Source: an uncultured bacterium (GTDB lineage Bacteria; Verrucomicrobiota; Kiritimatiellia; RFP12; UBA1067). From it: DNA of 6,797 nt. The stretch's first letter is position 1, and each line of letters opens with the position of its first letter. The stretch covers positions 1 through 6,797 of the forward strand of contig CAMIVJ010000150.1 of NCBI GenBank assembly GCA_946401765.1. Reading direction: 5' to 3'. Under the pieces are notes generated by a model. That model saw only the letters and a program-made list of their open reading frames with translations. It did no database searches and was not told the origin of the DNA. The translations under genes were made by a program, and so were the position numbers. This document shows positions 6,619 through 6,797 of the stretch, one piece after another.

Positions 6619-6788
6619 TCCCGCGAAGCGGGCTTCCGCATCCGGACGCAGGGCGAAACCCGCAGGGTTGCGGCATGGCGCGGCACGGGCGGCGAGGCGA
6701 AGCCTCAGGCCGGCACGTGCAGCGCCGGCCGCAAATCGCCGCAGGCGATTCGCCATGCGTCCGGCTTCAGTGGTTGCGCGTAAGCGCC
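6601..6788 (+). repeat. right copy of the inverted multi-hairpin element
   Basis: This is the counterpart of the minus-strand copy at 5853-6038. Hairpins in order: 6620-6632 (CCCGC-GAA-GCGGG), 6657-6669 (AACCC-GCA-GGGTT), 6694-6706 (GAGGC-GAA-GCCTC), 6708-6730 (7-bp stem GGCCGGC, 9-base loop) and 6734-6750 (7-bp stem AATCGCC, loop GCA). A 4-bp stem with a GTAA loop ends it at 6776-6787. Four of the five main hairpins have GNA triloops. GCGAAGC, a very stable DNA mini-hairpin sequence, occurs in two of them. With the tandem repeat it accounts for all the gene-free DNA from 6516 to the window end. No gene is supported here. Confidence 0.75.
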
Positions 6789-6797
6789 CCGCAGTGC

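Noticed and set aside
6497..6629. CRISPR array
   Set aside because: The 44-nt units are directly joined with no unique spacers, and no cas genes are present.
6620..6788. Integron attC sites
   Set aside because: The hairpins lack the GTTRRRY core and its complement, and there is no integrase or cassette array.

Overview
This is a GC-rich bacterial window. Hand counts of 60-base lines give about 63% GC in the yraN-like gene, 58% in the HEAT-like gene and 47-53% in the GxxExxY gene. The organism is probably a member of the Planctomycetota-Verrucomicrobiota-Chlamydiota group, perhaps a gut-type Kiritimatiellota or Lentisphaerota genome. That is inferred from the style of the large secreted Calx-beta protein and is not proven by any marker gene. 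All supported genes are on the plus strand.

Region 1 (1-5266): after a possible upstream gene end (stop at 27-29) comes a 1390-residue exported multidomain protein (68-4240). It contains pre-peptidase-like beta modules, a PEGA-like module, one Calx-beta domain and three C-terminal beta modules. An AT-rich 88-base gap holds a possible promoter. It leads to a 292-residue membrane-anchored HEAT-like helical protein with a poly-Asp tail (4329-5207), closed by a very clear intrinsic terminator (5233-5266). Both products should act outside the cytoplasmic membrane and both are very acidic.

Region 2 (5267-5823): a YraN-family (UPF0102) nuclease-fold gene. A good extended -10 promoter and a folded leader of about 60 nt place its start at 5383, not at the upstream in-frame ATG at 5305.

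Region 3 (5824-6797): the most interesting part. A lower-GC gene for a GxxExxY-family protein with a PD-(D/E)XK-like motif (6084-6515) is bracketed by two copies of a multi-hairpin element of about 187 nt in inverted orientation (5853-6038 minus, 6601-6788 plus). The copies share both ends and the order of five hairpins. All five stems differ in sequence yet still pair, at least partly by paired substitutions, and four hairpins keep short G...A loops. A 44-nt tandem repeat lies between the gene and the right copy, overlaps the 3' end of the gene and supplies its stop codon. No transposase, integrase, tRNA, rRNA or CRISPR array was seen. The structured repeat pair plus nuclease-like gene is the best candidate here for an undescribed system, perhaps a REP-like or MITE-like element. 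That function is inference.
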